Source of the DNA: an uncultured Collinsella sp.
GTDB lineage: Bacteria > Actinomycetota > Coriobacteriia > Coriobacteriales > Coriobacteriaceae
Assembly: GCA_958421655.1 (NCBI GenBank)
Contig: CATZMG010000052.1
Location: forward strand, 1 to 16,570
Direction: 5' to 3'
Length of the DNA: 16,570 nucleotides
In this document: piece by piece, positions 1 through 7,214 of the stretch
Layout of the letters: each line of letters opens with the position of its first letter
Numbering within the stretch: the stretch's first letter is position 1
Notes under the pieces: model-generated
What the model saw: only the letters and a program-made list of their open reading frames with translations
Told to the model about the DNA's origin: nothing
Databases searched by the model: none
Program-made: the position numbers and the translations under genes

Positions 1-756
1 GCCGTTGCGGCTGCGCTGGGCGAGGTCGACTTTTCTGGCGTCGCAGCCGCTCCCTGGGTCGGTTTGCCCATCGTGTGGGATAACACCGTGTTTGCGCTCT
101 TTGGGCCGCAGTTCGATAGCGGTCTTGCCACGACAGCCATCATCACCATCATGCCGTTGGCCTTTGCAACCATGATTGAGCACATTGGCGATATTTCCGC
201 CATTGGCTCTACCTGCGAACGCAATTACATTGCCGATCCCGGTCTGCACCGTACCCTGCTCGGCGATGGCCTAGCGACCATCTTGGCCTCGCTCTTTGGC
301 GCCCCCGCCAATACGACGTATGGCGAGAACACCGGCGTGCTTGCGCTTACGCGTGTGTTCGACCCGCGCGTGATTCGCATTGCCGCCTGCTGCGCCATCG
401 TGCTTTCGTTCTGCCCCAAGTTCGCCGCGGTCATCGCCGCCATGCCGGCGTGTGTAATCGGCGGAGTGTCGCTCGTGCTCTATGGCATGATCAGTGCCGT
501 GGGCGTACGCAACCTCATCGAGAACCAGGTCGATTTCCAGAACAACCGCAACGTGCTGGTGGCCGCTCTGGTGCTCGTGCTTTCACTCGGCATTGCCTAC
601 AGCACCGCCGGTGCCATCGTGCTGGAGCTGGGCGGCGTGACGATTTCGCTTTCGGGCCTTGCCGTGGGCTCGCTGGTGGGCATCGTGCTCAACGCCATTC
701 TGCCGGGTAATGACTTTGAGTTTGATGTCTCCGAGCTCGAGGAGGCTGCTGAATAG
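1..756 (+). CDS. uraA: Uracil permease, NCS2/UraA family (5' end outside window)
   Basis: The reading frame is open from base 1 to the TAG at 754-756, giving the C-terminal 251 residues of a permease whose start lies upstream of the window. The family imports uracil with protons across the cytoplasmic membrane for pyrimidine salvage. The diagnostic stretch begins with EHIGDISAIG, continues through DPGLHRTLLGDGLAT and then NTTYGENTGVLALTRV. These match the UraA substrate-site helices, where the glutamates of EHIG and GENTG are the known uracil and proton residues. Several alanine/valine/isoleucine-rich membrane helices follow (around PKFAAVIAAMPACVIGGVSL), then the LIENQVDF motif and an acidic cytoplasmic tail. 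No frameshift is visible. A xanthine or other nucleobase specificity is less likely, because the TTYGENTG form is typical of uracil permeases. Recognition is by remembered family motifs, not a search. Confidence 0.93.
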   Translation, partial: AVAAALGEVDFSGVAAAPWVGLPIVWDNTVFALFGPQFDSGLATTAIITIMPLAFATMIEHIGDISAIGSTCERNYIADPGLHRTLLGDGLATILASLFGAPANTTYGENTGVLALTRVFDPRVIRIAACCAIVLSFCPKFAAVIAAMPACVIGGVSLVLYGMISAVGVRNLIENQVDFQNNRNVLVAALVLVLSLGIAYSTAGAIVLELGGVTISLSGLAVGSLVGIVLNAILPGNDFEFDVSELEEAAE

Positions 757-781
757 CAGCTGCGTTCAGCTAAAACAAGAT

Positions 782-819
782 ATGGTTCCCATGCGTATAT
801 GCGCGTGGGCGCCATTTTT
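782..819. terminator. Bidirectional terminator between uraA and the esterase gene
   Basis: The arms 782-795 and 802-815 pair over 14 positions with one mismatch and two G:T pairs, leaving a six-base loop. On the + strand the stem runs into TTTTTA. On the - strand it runs into ATCTTGTTTT. It lies between two convergent genes, 26 bases after the uraA stop and touching the stop codon of the minus-strand esterase, so it can serve both. Confidence 0.75.
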
Positions 820-1480
820 AATGCGTCAGTATCCAGTGGATGCCGCGGGCCATGCGCAAGTCGGTTTGGGCAAAGTGATTGCCGGGGTTGAGCTCCAGCG
901 TTGTTGGAATGCCGCGCTCGACGAGCAACGCTTCCATCGCGCGTGTGTCGTCGAGTACATGCCGCATCATGCGGTTGGGCGTCTTGGTTTCCTTTTTGCC
1001 GAGTGACAGATAGACGGCTTGTGGGCTGCCGGCAAATGGCGCCGTGCTGGCACGGTCGACAAAGTCGGGAAACCATAGCGACCCCGATGCGCTCGCCGCG
1101 CGGCCAAAGACATCGGTTTGCCAGAGAGCCCAAAGCGAAAAGAGGCCCGCCAGCGAATAACCGGCAATGCCACGCCAAGCAGGTGGCTGTGGGAGCGACG
1201 ACTCGACCTGGGGGATTATCTGATTCAGCAGCTCATCAAGAAAACCGGCAGCTTGGCCGCCGAAAGGCTCAGCATCGCGTACGGTTCCGTCGCATTCCCA
1301 GGGGCTCAGCTCGCGATTCCAGTTGAGACCGCCAATGGCGACGAGGGTGAATGGCGGACAGTCGAGCTCTCGGCAGCGGTCGTAAACATCACTACCGTCG
1401 CCCATAACCACGGGGAGGTAGATGACGGGCGCGCCTTCCGTATGCTCCGAATGAACGGTAATCTGCTTTTGCGCTTCCAA
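818..1480 (-). CDS. Putative alpha/beta-hydrolase esterase (Fes/IroE, esterase-D-like)
   Basis: This 220-residue protein has the layout of the putative esterase family (PF00756, which includes enterochelin esterases). The nucleophile elbow is GYSLAG with Ser109, and a late GNHF places the catalytic His at about residue 202. The acid residue is not certain; Glu164 or a nearby Asp is possible. There is no signal peptide or membrane segment, so it should be cytoplasmic. The start is TTG at 1480: the in-frame TGA only five codons upstream rules out a longer protein, and GAGAAG sits six bases before the TTG. The gene stands alone, convergent with uraA, with no siderophore genes nearby, so hydrolysis of an iron-siderophore ester is not supported by context. 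The substrate is unknown. Confidence 0.75.
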   Translation of the reverse strand: MEAQKQITVHSEHTEGAPVIYLPVVMGDGSDVYDRCRELDCPPFTLVAIGGLNWNRELSPWECDGTVRDAEPFGGQAAGFLDELLNQIIPQVESSLPQPPAWRGIAGYSLAGLFSLWALWQTDVFGRAASASGSLWFPDFVDRASTAPFAGSPQAVYLSLGKKETKTPNRMMRHVLDDTRAMEALLVERGIPTTLELNPGNHFAQTDLRMARGIHWILTH

Positions 1481-1592
1481 GGCAGGCTTCTCTCAGTGTT
1501 GTGATATCGGCAGCCCCAATTGTCGCACGTCAGCGTATACCGGTTGGGCAGCATCAAGAACATTCGCGTGCGCCGCGAAGATGCAAATGAAA

Positions 1593-1628
1593 AACGCCAC
1601 CGCCGGAGGGGAGCTTGGCGGTGGCGTT
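1593..1628 (-). terminator. Terminator of the downstream surface-protein gene
   Basis: A perfect 12-bp inverted repeat (1593-1604 with 1617-1628) encloses a 12-base loop. Read on the minus strand, the stem AACGCCACCGCC/GGCGGTGGCGTT is followed by TTTCATTT. It lies about 65 bases after the TAG of the minus-strand gene that ends at 1693 and should end that transcript. Confidence 0.85.
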
Positions 1629-1692
1629 GCTAAACGGTGTAGAGGCTAGCACTTCTGTGGGCGCCGTCCCGTGCGTTAAAGGTCAAAGGTGT

Positions 1693-3462
1693 CTATGAGC
1701 GCTTGCGGCTCACCACAGCGCCTGCGGCGATGGCGGCTGTTCCCGCAAGGGCGGCTGCCACGATGGCTGCGCTCGAGGCGTCGCCGGTTGCCGCGAGCTT
1801 GCCGGTAGTCTTGGCTTTCGTGGTTGAAGCCGCAACGGCCTTGGTCGGCTTTGAGCCCTCAGGCTTGGGGTTCTGCTTGGACTCCGCGGGCTTGGTCTCG
1901 TCGGGCTTGGGGTCTTCCGGCTTGGCTACCTCGGGAGGTGCGATGGTCGTACTTTTGGCGACTGCTTTGATATAGAGGGAGTCGACCGTGGCGTCGCCCG
2001 TGCCGATGGCTTGGCCTGCCTCGTAGATGCCGTCACGGAGCTTGCGATAGTCAATGACCTTGCCGCCTTCGGGCGTCTGGATGGCGGCGTTCTCAATCTT
2101 GATGGTGCCGATCGTCTTGCCGTCAGCGCTCATGGCACGGGCAAAGATTGCCGCTGTATCTCCTTCGGCCGTTACCTTGCTGCGGATGATCGAGATGACT
2201 GCGGGTGTGACGCCCTCGCTGGTCTGGGCGATGATGCCGATGTTCTCGCCTTGGGGTTCGCGCCTCGTCTCGCCATCTTGGTTTTCGCTGTAGGGGATGG
2301 GGCCGTCGCCGTTCTCGACATAGCGGGCTATGGCCTTGACAACGGAGTCGCTGATGTAGATGTGGCCGCCCTTCTCGTTGGGTCGATCGTTTCTGGTGGA
2401 GAATGCAGCCGAAACCTCGCCTTCCGCAAACGCGTCCACGGTGGAGCCGTTCTTGACGACGATGTCGTCCTGGTAGGTGAAGAGGGCGTTGGCGCCACCG
2501 TATCTGCCTTTACTTGCACGGACCGTCACGTTTGCATGATCGAGGGTGATGCCCTTGTGGGCATAGACGCCATATTCAACACCGTTTACGTTGAGGGAGG
2601 CGTTTGTGGCTGCGAGGCTGCCCTTGGCCTCGACGGCAGCGTCTTTCTCGGAGCTTGCCTTGACCTGGCTGCCGTCCGAGATGTTGATATTGCCGCCGCT
2701 CCAAAGGGCCTCACCATCGGCTGAGCTTGCCTCGACCGTCCCGCCACCCTTGATGGTGAGGTTCTTGTCGGCTCCAATACCCTTGTCCTTGGTAGCCCTG
2801 GCGGTGACGGCTCCGCTGTCGTCAATCGTGATATTGCCGTTTGCCCTGATGCCATCCGATGCACCCGTGGCGTTGACGTTGCCCGAACCTTTGATAGCGA
2901 GATCACCTCCGGCATTGATGGCATCAAACCCAGTGCTCGTGGCGTTGACGGATCCGGCTCCGTCGATGTTGATATTACCCGTGGAGAGGATAGCGTCCTC
3001 AGTAGATGTCACGCTGAGCGTGCCGCCCTCGTCGCCTTGGATATTGAGCTCGGCATTCTCGTTAGTGCCATGAGAAACGTTGATGCTTTCGATCCATTCG
3101 GCAGTGACGATGTTGGTTCCCGAGTAATTCACGTTGAGCTTGCCTGCGGCCTGGATCTCGCTGCCGTTATAGTTGTTGAGCTTCAAGTCGTCGGCGCCGT
3201 CCCACGACCAGGTACCGGCTTCGTCGCTCGCCGCGGTGTTGTACTTGTTGCCGCCGACCTTGACCCATTCCGCTGCGAGCGAGACGCTCGGCATGAGCAG
3301 CGAGCTCACCGTGAGCGCGCACACGGCGCCCGCGACGATGCGGCGCGTCACGCGGCGCCAGCTGCCGTGCGCGAGTCCTATGCGACGGCGAACGTCGGGT
3401 TCGGCAACATGGGTTCCGGCGGTAGTGTCATTGCGTTTGGGGGTCGTGAACAAGGCTGCCAT
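1693..3462 (-). CDS. Beta-helix repeat surface protein with LAATG sorting signal (copy B)
   Basis: The 589-residue protein has a long basic N-terminus, a hydrophobic signal core at about 42-58 and a likely cleavage after SLAA (64). Residues about 138-315 carry imperfect 23-24-residue repeats of the form GNINIDGAGSVNATS...DAINAG, which predict a right-handed parallel beta-helix. A Pro/Lys/Glu-rich spacer (about 506-555) follows, then LAATGD (556-561), an Ala-rich membrane segment and the tail RKRS. LAxTG is the motif used by class E sortases of high-GC Gram-positive bacteria, so wall anchoring is inferred. An ATG six codons upstream (3480) is possible, but GGGAG lies five bases before the ATG at 3462, and the paralogue has the same arrangement. 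The ligand is unknown; adhesion or glycan binding is a guess. The paralogue at 3734-5500 is of nearly the same length. Confidence 0.88.
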   Translation of the reverse strand: MAALFTTPKRNDTTAGTHVAEPDVRRRIGLAHGSWRRVTRRIVAGAVCALTVSSLLMPSVSLAAEWVKVGGNKYNTAASDEAGTWSWDGADDLKLNNYNGSEIQAAGKLNVNYSGTNIVTAEWIESINVSHGTNENAELNIQGDEGGTLSVTSTEDAILSTGNINIDGAGSVNATSTGFDAINAGGDLAIKGSGNVNATGASDGIRANGNITIDDSGAVTARATKDKGIGADKNLTIKGGGTVEASSADGEALWSGGNINISDGSQVKASSEKDAAVEAKGSLAATNASLNVNGVEYGVYAHKGITLDHANVTVRASKGRYGGANALFTYQDDIVVKNGSTVDAFAEGEVSAAFSTRNDRPNEKGGHIYISDSVVKAIARYVENGDGPIPYSENQDGETRREPQGENIGIIAQTSEGVTPAVISIIRSKVTAEGDTAAIFARAMSADGKTIGTIKIENAAIQTPEGGKVIDYRKLRDGIYEAGQAIGTGDATVDSLYIKAVAKSTTIAPPEVAKPEDPKPDETKPAESKQNPKPEGSKPTKAVAASTTKAKTTGKLAATGDASSAAIVAAALAGTAAIAAGAVVSRKRS

Positions 3463-3520
3463 GGTTGCTCCCGTTCTCATAGGGCCTATACGACTAGATT
3501 CAGCGTATCTGCTGGATGTT

Positions 3521-3552
3521 GCCGGCGGTAGTGCCGTTTGGAGGGCAAAATG
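3521..3552 (-). promoter_or_regulatory. Conserved 32-base block upstream of surface gene B
   Basis: This block lies about 60-90 bases before the start of the surface gene and is identical base for base to 5559-5590 upstream of the paralogue, although the leader on the far side differs heavily between the copies. On the minus strand it begins CATTTTGCCCTCCAAACGG and includes CACTACCGCC. A weak -10-like TACGCT (TATGCT in the other copy) follows about 17 bases later. A promoter core or regulator site is the likely reason for the conservation. No known operator is recognised. Confidence 0.5.
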
Positions 3553-3601
3553 GCCAAAATGGGGGAGAAATAGGCCGCACGCCGGCGCAGGGACCGGCGC
3601 T

Positions 3602-3640
3602 AAAAGAAAAGCGCGGGGCCGCATGGCGACTCCGCGCTTT
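3602..3640 (-). terminator. Duplicated permease-type terminator upstream of surface gene B
   Basis: The arms AAAGCGCGGGG (3608-3618) and CTCCGCGCTTT (3630-3640) pair over 11 bp with one G:T. On the minus strand they are followed by TTTTCTTTTA. It is the copy of the permease terminator at 5642-5681. Here no complete permease precedes it. Its present role is probably to stop transcripts coming from surface gene A, which has no other terminator, before they reach gene B. Confidence 0.8.
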
Positions 3641-3666
3641 ATTGTTCAGCTTTTGCAGCCTTGCCC

Positions 3667-3712
3667 TTACGCTACGAAGAAGTAGACGAGGAAGGCAAGG
3701 GCCGCGATCCAC
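3667..3712 (-). pseudogene. Fossil 3' end of the purine permease gene
   Basis: These 46 bases match the last codons and TAA stop of the permease gene (5708-5753) at 44 of 46 positions. They read WIAALAFLVYFFVA and stop. Both differences fall at third codon positions and are silent (GCA/GCG and TTT/TTC). The rest of the permease is absent: homology ends abruptly at 3712, where the 3' flank of the other surface gene begins. It is a leftover that marks the tandem-duplication junction. Confidence 0.85.
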
Positions 3713-3733
3713 CCGTCCCGTGCGAAAAAGTGT

Positions 3734-5500
3734 TTACGAACGCTTGCGGCTCACCACGGCGCCCGCGGCGATGGCGGCTGTTCCCGCAAGGGCGGCTGCC
3801 ACGATGGCTGCGCTCGAGGCGTCGCCGGTTGCTGCGAGTTTGCCGGCGATCTTGGCTCCCGTGGCTGCAACTGCAACGGTCTTGGTCGTCTTCGTGCCCT
3901 CGGACTTGGAACCCTCGGGCTTGGTCTCGCCTGGCTTCTCCTCGGGTTTGATCTCCTCGGGAGGCGCGATGACCGTGCTCTTGGCGACAGCTTCGTTATA
4001 GGGGGAGTCGATCACAGCGTCGCCCGTGCCGATGGTTTGACCCACCACGTAGAAGATGCCGTCATCGAGTTCTTCCTTGTTGCGATAGCCAATGATCTTG
4101 CCGCCTGTGGGCGTCTGGATGGGAGCGCCTTCGATCTCGATGGTGCCGATTGTCTCGCCGTCCGCGCTCACGGCAAGGGCGAAGATTGCCGCCGTGTCTC
4201 CCTCAGCTGTGACCTTACTGCGGACAATCGAGATGGTCGCGGGCGTGATGCCCTCCTTGGTCCGGGCAAAGATGCCGATGTTCACGCCCCTATGCTCGGG
4301 AATGACCGCGCCGCTTTGGTCGTTGCTGTAGTGATCGGGGCCGTCGCTACCGGACTCGACATAGCGGGCTATAGCCTTGACAACGGAGTCACTAATGTAG
4401 ATGTGACCACCCGCTTCGTTGGGGTAGTAGTTTCTGGTGGAGATTGCGGTCGAGAACTGGCCTTCTGCGAACGCATCCACGATCGAGCCGTTCTTGATGA
4501 CGATGTCGTCCTCGTCGGTGAAGAGGGCGCTGGCTTCATCGTTCCCTGCACTTGCACGGACCGTTACGGTTGCGCCATCGAACGTGATGCCCTTGTAGAC
4601 ATAGATGCCATACCCAACGCCACTTGCGTTGAGGGAAGCGTTCGTGACCGTGAGGCTGTTTTTACCGTCGATGGCGGCGTCTTCCTCGGAGCTTGCCTTG
4701 ACCTGGCTGCCACCCGAGATCTCGATGTTGCCGTCGGCCCAAATCGCATTGTCTTTGATAGAGCTTGCCTCTACCTTGCCGCCGCCCTTTATGATGAGGT
4801 TCTCGTTAGCATCGATACCCTGATCCTCGGTGGCCTTGGCGGTGACGGTTCCGCTGTTGTCGATCGTGATGTTGCCGTCGGCCCTGATGCCATCCGAATC
4901 GCCCGTGGCGTTAACGTTTCCCGAGCCCTTGATGGTGACATCGCCCCCGGCATCGATGGCATCGTGCTCGGTGCTCGTGGCGTTGACAGTGCCAGCGCCG
5001 TCGATGTTGATGCTGCCGACGGAAGTGATGGCGTCACGAGAAGATGTCACGTTGAGCGTGCTGGACGCGTCGCCCTGAATATTAAGCTCGGCGTTCTCGT
5101 TCGCGCCATCCTTAACCTTGATGCCGCGGCCGTCGCCGTTAGTGACGATGTTGTCGCCCTCGTAGCTCACGTTGAGCTTGCCCGCTGCCTCGATCGCGCC
5201 GCCGTTATAGCCGTTGAGCTTCATATCGTCGGCGCCGTCCCAGGCCCAGGTGCCGGCCTCGTCGCCTGCTGCAGTGTTGTACTGAGTGCCGCCGACGTTG
5301 ACCCACTCGGCCGCGAGCGAGACGCTCGGCATGAGCAGCGAGCTCACCGTAAGCGCGCATACGGCGCCTACAACGATGCGGCGCGTCACGCGGCGCCAAC
5401 TGCCGTGTGCGAGCAGCGTGCGACGGCGCACGTCGGGCTCGACAAAATGGGCTCCAGAGGTTTTGTCATTGCGCTTGGGGGTCGTGAACAAGGCGGCCAT
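3734..5500 (-). CDS. Beta-helix repeat surface protein with LAATG sorting signal (copy A)
   Basis: This 588-residue paralogue of the protein at 1693-3462 has the same plan: a long N-region, a hydrophobic core ending SLAA|EW at about 64, and 23-24-residue beta-helix repeats rich in GNI.I...G.V.A. An acidic/Pro/Lys spacer, LAATGD at 555-560, an Ala-rich helix and SRKRS follow. The start at 5500 has GGGAG five bases upstream, as in the other copy. The signal region and the last 35 residues are almost the same in both proteins. The exposed part differs: ENAELN is preceded by GRGIKVKDGA here and by ESINVSHGT in the other copy, and a stretch near HYSNDQSGAVIPEH is quite different. This pattern suggests two related but distinct surface antigens or adhesins. 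A sortase gene is not in the window. The ligand is unknown. Confidence 0.88.
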   Translation of the reverse strand: MAALFTTPKRNDKTSGAHFVEPDVRRRTLLAHGSWRRVTRRIVVGAVCALTVSSLLMPSVSLAAEWVNVGGTQYNTAAGDEAGTWAWDGADDMKLNGYNGGAIEAAGKLNVSYEGDNIVTNGDGRGIKVKDGANENAELNIQGDASSTLNVTSSRDAITSVGSINIDGAGTVNATSTEHDAIDAGGDVTIKGSGNVNATGDSDGIRADGNITIDNSGTVTAKATEDQGIDANENLIIKGGGKVEASSIKDNAIWADGNIEISGGSQVKASSEEDAAIDGKNSLTVTNASLNASGVGYGIYVYKGITFDGATVTVRASAGNDEASALFTDEDDIVIKNGSIVDAFAEGQFSTAISTRNYYPNEAGGHIYISDSVVKAIARYVESGSDGPDHYSNDQSGAVIPEHRGVNIGIFARTKEGITPATISIVRSKVTAEGDTAAIFALAVSADGETIGTIEIEGAPIQTPTGGKIIGYRNKEELDDGIFYVVGQTIGTGDAVIDSPYNEAVAKSTVIAPPEEIKPEEKPGETKPEGSKSEGTKTTKTVAVAATGAKIAGKLAATGDASSAAIVAAALAGTAAIAAGAVVSRKRS

Positions 5501-5558
5501 GGTTACTCCCATCCCCATAGGGCCTATGCGATTACGCCCAGCATATCTGCAGGATGAA

Positions 5559-5590
5559 GCCGGCGGTAGTGCCGTTTGGAGGGCAAAATG
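5559..5590 (-). promoter_or_regulatory. Conserved 32-base block upstream of surface gene A
   Basis: Identical to 3521-3552 and at the same distance from the gene start. A -10-like TATGCT lies about 17 bases downstream on the minus strand. Identity over 32 bases, against much weaker similarity in the adjoining leader up to the terminator, suggests a functional promoter or binding site. Confidence 0.5.
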
Positions 5591-5641
5591 TCCAAAACTT
5601 GGGAAGCAATACATCGCGCGTCCGTGCGTTGCCTGGCTTTA

Positions 5642-5681
5642 AAAGAAAAGCGCGGAGCCGCTCGATGCGACTCCGCGCTTT
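5642..5681 (-). terminator. Terminator of the purine permease gene
   Basis: A perfect 11-bp stem (AAAGCGCGGAG 5647-5657 with CTCCGCGCTTT 5671-5681) is followed on the minus strand by TTTTCTTTTAAA. It lies about 27 bases beyond the permease stop codon. Confidence 0.9.
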
Positions 5682-5707
5682 GGTGTTCTGCTTTGGCAGC
5701 TTTGCCG

Positions 5708-7021
5708 TTACGCTACAAAGAAGTAGACGAGGAAGGCAAGGGCTGCGATCCACATGAGCGGCTTGATCTTGGAGGCCTCGCCCTTAAAGAGCGCGACGAT
5801 CACGTAGGCGATAAAGCCCAGGCCGATTCCGGCAGAGATGGAGTAGGTGAAGGGCACGCCGGCGACAATCATGAACGCCGGGAAACCCTGCGACACGTCG
5901 GACCAGTCGATCTCGGAGGCCTCGCTCATCATGAGGTAGCCGACGTAGACCAGAGCACCGCAGGTGGCGGCACTGGAAACGATGGTGACGATGGGGGAGA
6001 AGAACGCGGCGAGAATGAACAGCACGCCGGTGGTGACGGAGGTGAGGCCCGTGCGGCCACCGTCGGCAGCGCCAGAGGTGGACTCGACGAAGGTGGTGAT
6101 GGAGGAGACGCCCATAAAGCCACCGGCAGCAGCGGCCACGGAGTCGACGACCAGGATGGGGCGGATGTCCTCGACATTGCCGTCCTCGGTCAAGAACTCG
6201 CCCTGCTTGGCGACGGCCATCGCGGTGCCCATGGTGTCGAAGAAGTCGCTCATGAGCAGCGAGAAGGCAACGACGAGCAGCATCGGGTCGGTCAGAACCT
6301 TCACGATGGCCATGTTGCCATCAGCGGTGCTGGCAAACGGGGCGCCAAAGGTCGAGAAGTCGAGCGGAGCGATGAGGCCCTCGGGCGCATGGGTGACGCC
6401 CAGCGGGATACCGGCGATAACGGCGACGATGATGCCGATGAGCAGCGAGCCCGGCACGTTGCGGGAAGCCAGAGCAACCGTCACGACGATGGAGATGATG
6501 CCGACGATAAAGGTGGGGGAGGCGATGTCGCCCAGGCCGACGAGCGTACCGGCGCCAGCGGTGATGATGCCGGCGTCGCACAGGCCGATCATGGCGATGA
6601 ACAGGCCCAAGCCAACCGAGATGGCGTGGCGCAGGACCACGGGGATGGCGTCCATAATGGCCTCGCGCAGGCCGCACAGGACGAGCAGCAAGATGACGAT
6701 ACCCTCGAGGAAGATAACGCTCATGGCAACGTGCCAGTCGCCGCCGCACATGGTGGTGGCGATGCCCGCGATCATGGCGTTGATGCCCAGACCCGACGCG
6801 CAGGCGAGCGGGCGGTTTGCGAAGATGCCCATGCAGATGGTCATGATGCCGGCGCCCAAGCAGGTGGCGCAGGCGAGCGCTCCCGCATCGATGCCGGCGC
6901 CCGAGAGCACCGCAGGGTTGACGGCGATGATGTAGGCCATCGCCAGGAATGTTGTCAGTCCAGCGCGAAGTTCGGTCCCGATTGTGGACTTGCGCTCACT
7001 GACGTGAAAAAGTTCGTCCAT
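5708..7021 (-). CDS. Adenine/guanine/hypoxanthine permease (NCS2, AzgA/PbuG type)
   Basis: The 437-residue, Ala/Ile/Val-rich integral membrane protein belongs to the AzgA/PbuG branch of NCS2 transporters, which take up purine bases for salvage. Family landmarks in order are FLAMAYIIAVNPAVLSGAGI near the N-terminus, ANRPLACASGLGINAM in the third or fourth helix, SDFFDTMGTAMAVAKQ in the middle, and then SSITTFVESTSGAADGGRTG. The length fits the family (about 430-440). The start at 7021 is chosen because AAGGAAAGG lies six bases upstream and the sequence from MDELF matches the usual N-terminus; an ATG at 7078 has no ribosome site. The gene is transcribed alone and ends in its own terminator. The last 46 bases are duplicated at 3667-3712. 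Which purine it prefers cannot be told from sequence alone. It is separate from the uracil permease at 1-756. Confidence 0.93.
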   Translation of the reverse strand: MDELFHVSERKSTIGTELRAGLTTFLAMAYIIAVNPAVLSGAGIDAGALACATCLGAGIMTICMGIFANRPLACASGLGINAMIAGIATTMCGGDWHVAMSVIFLEGIVILLLVLCGLREAIMDAIPVVLRHAISVGLGLFIAMIGLCDAGIITAGAGTLVGLGDIASPTFIVGIISIVVTVALASRNVPGSLLIGIIVAVIAGIPLGVTHAPEGLIAPLDFSTFGAPFASTADGNMAIVKVLTDPMLLVVAFSLLMSDFFDTMGTAMAVAKQGEFLTEDGNVEDIRPILVVDSVAAAAGGFMGVSSITTFVESTSGAADGGRTGLTSVTTGVLFILAAFFSPIVTIVSSAATCGALVYVGYLMMSEASEIDWSDVSQGFPAFMIVAGVPFTYSISAGIGLGFIAYVIVALFKGEASKIKPLMWIAALAFLVYFFVA

Positions 7022-7076
7022 GCATACCCTTTCCTTGTTCGGGCCCGAGTTTAGGCCGATTGACACGAACGTTCTC

Positions 7077-7082
7077 ACTATA
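7077..7082 (-). promoter_or_regulatory. Possible -10 box of the permease gene
   Basis: TATAGT on the minus strand lies about 56 bases before the permease start codon. No convincing -35 box is seen at the expected distance. I looked for a purine riboswitch in the leader and did not find its conserved core. Confidence 0.3.
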
Positions 7083-7150
7083 GCCCCTTTACGACGCTGT
7101 TGTTCCTCGCATGTTGATGTTCGGCGCTTTGTAGCAGACGGACGGTATTT

Positions 7151-7181
7151 TTCGCATGAAAATGTGTGGGTACCGTATACT
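7151..7181 (+). promoter_or_regulatory. Probable promoter of the deformylase-like gene
   Basis: The -10 box TATACT (7176-7181) lies about 33 bases before the start codon at 7215. A weak -35 candidate, TTCGCA (7151-7156), stands 19 bases upstream of it. The -10 box is good and the -35 is doubtful. Confidence 0.45.
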
Positions 7182-7214
7182 TAAGCGGTTACAACGACCC
7201 CTATGGAGGAACGT

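Larger units (their letters stand above)
1664..3712. repeat. Tandem duplication unit, downstream copy (B)
   Basis: This 2049-base unit is homologous along its whole length to 3713-5753. In order on the + strand it holds the short 3' flank beginning CCGTCCCGTGCG, the surface-protein gene, a conserved 32-base upstream block, a permease-type terminator and 46 bases of permease 3' end. Its right edge (GATCCAC at 3706-3712) directly abuts the CCGTCCCGTGCG that opens the next unit at 3713. The ends of the gene are nearly identical between copies (about 3 differences in the last 100 bases), while the middle and the leader are much more diverged. Confidence 0.85.
3713..5753. repeat. Tandem duplication unit, upstream copy (A)
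   Basis: This 2041-base unit corresponds to 1664-3712. It opens with CCGTCCCGTGCG at 3713-3724, matching 1664-1675, and closes inside the permease gene at GATCCAC (5747-5753). Beyond 5753 the permease continues, whereas the corresponding position in copy B switches to the start of this unit. Copy A therefore joins the intact permease and copy B is the one with the truncated permease end. Small length differences lie in the 3' flank (copy B has extra bases near GGTCAAAG) and in the Pro/Lys spacer. Confidence 0.85.

Noticed and set aside
2750..3050. Regularly spaced repeats resembling a CRISPR array or minisatellite
   Set aside because: The repeats are degenerate 69-72-base units in frame with a beta-helix protein. 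There are no identical repeats with unique spacers.
3480..3624. Longer N-termini for the surface proteins
   Set aside because: The upstream codons run through the conserved 32-base block and leader, lack a ribosome site and are not conserved as protein. The start at 3462 (and 5500) has GGGAG at the right distance in both copies.
4037..5557. A 506-codon + strand open frame opposite surface gene A
   Set aside because: It is antisense to a clear signal-peptide and sorting-motif protein, its translation is an Asp/Val/Ala-rich shadow without domain signs, and no ribosome site precedes it.
5576..7054. A 492-codon + strand open frame opposite the purine permease
   Set aside because: Its translation is a low-complexity Gly/Asp/His-rich shadow of membrane-helix codons. 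The minus-strand frame has all NCS2 motifs.
7022..7200. Purine riboswitch before the purine permease
   Set aside because: The conserved core and paired loops of the purine aptamer are not seen in the minus-strand leader.
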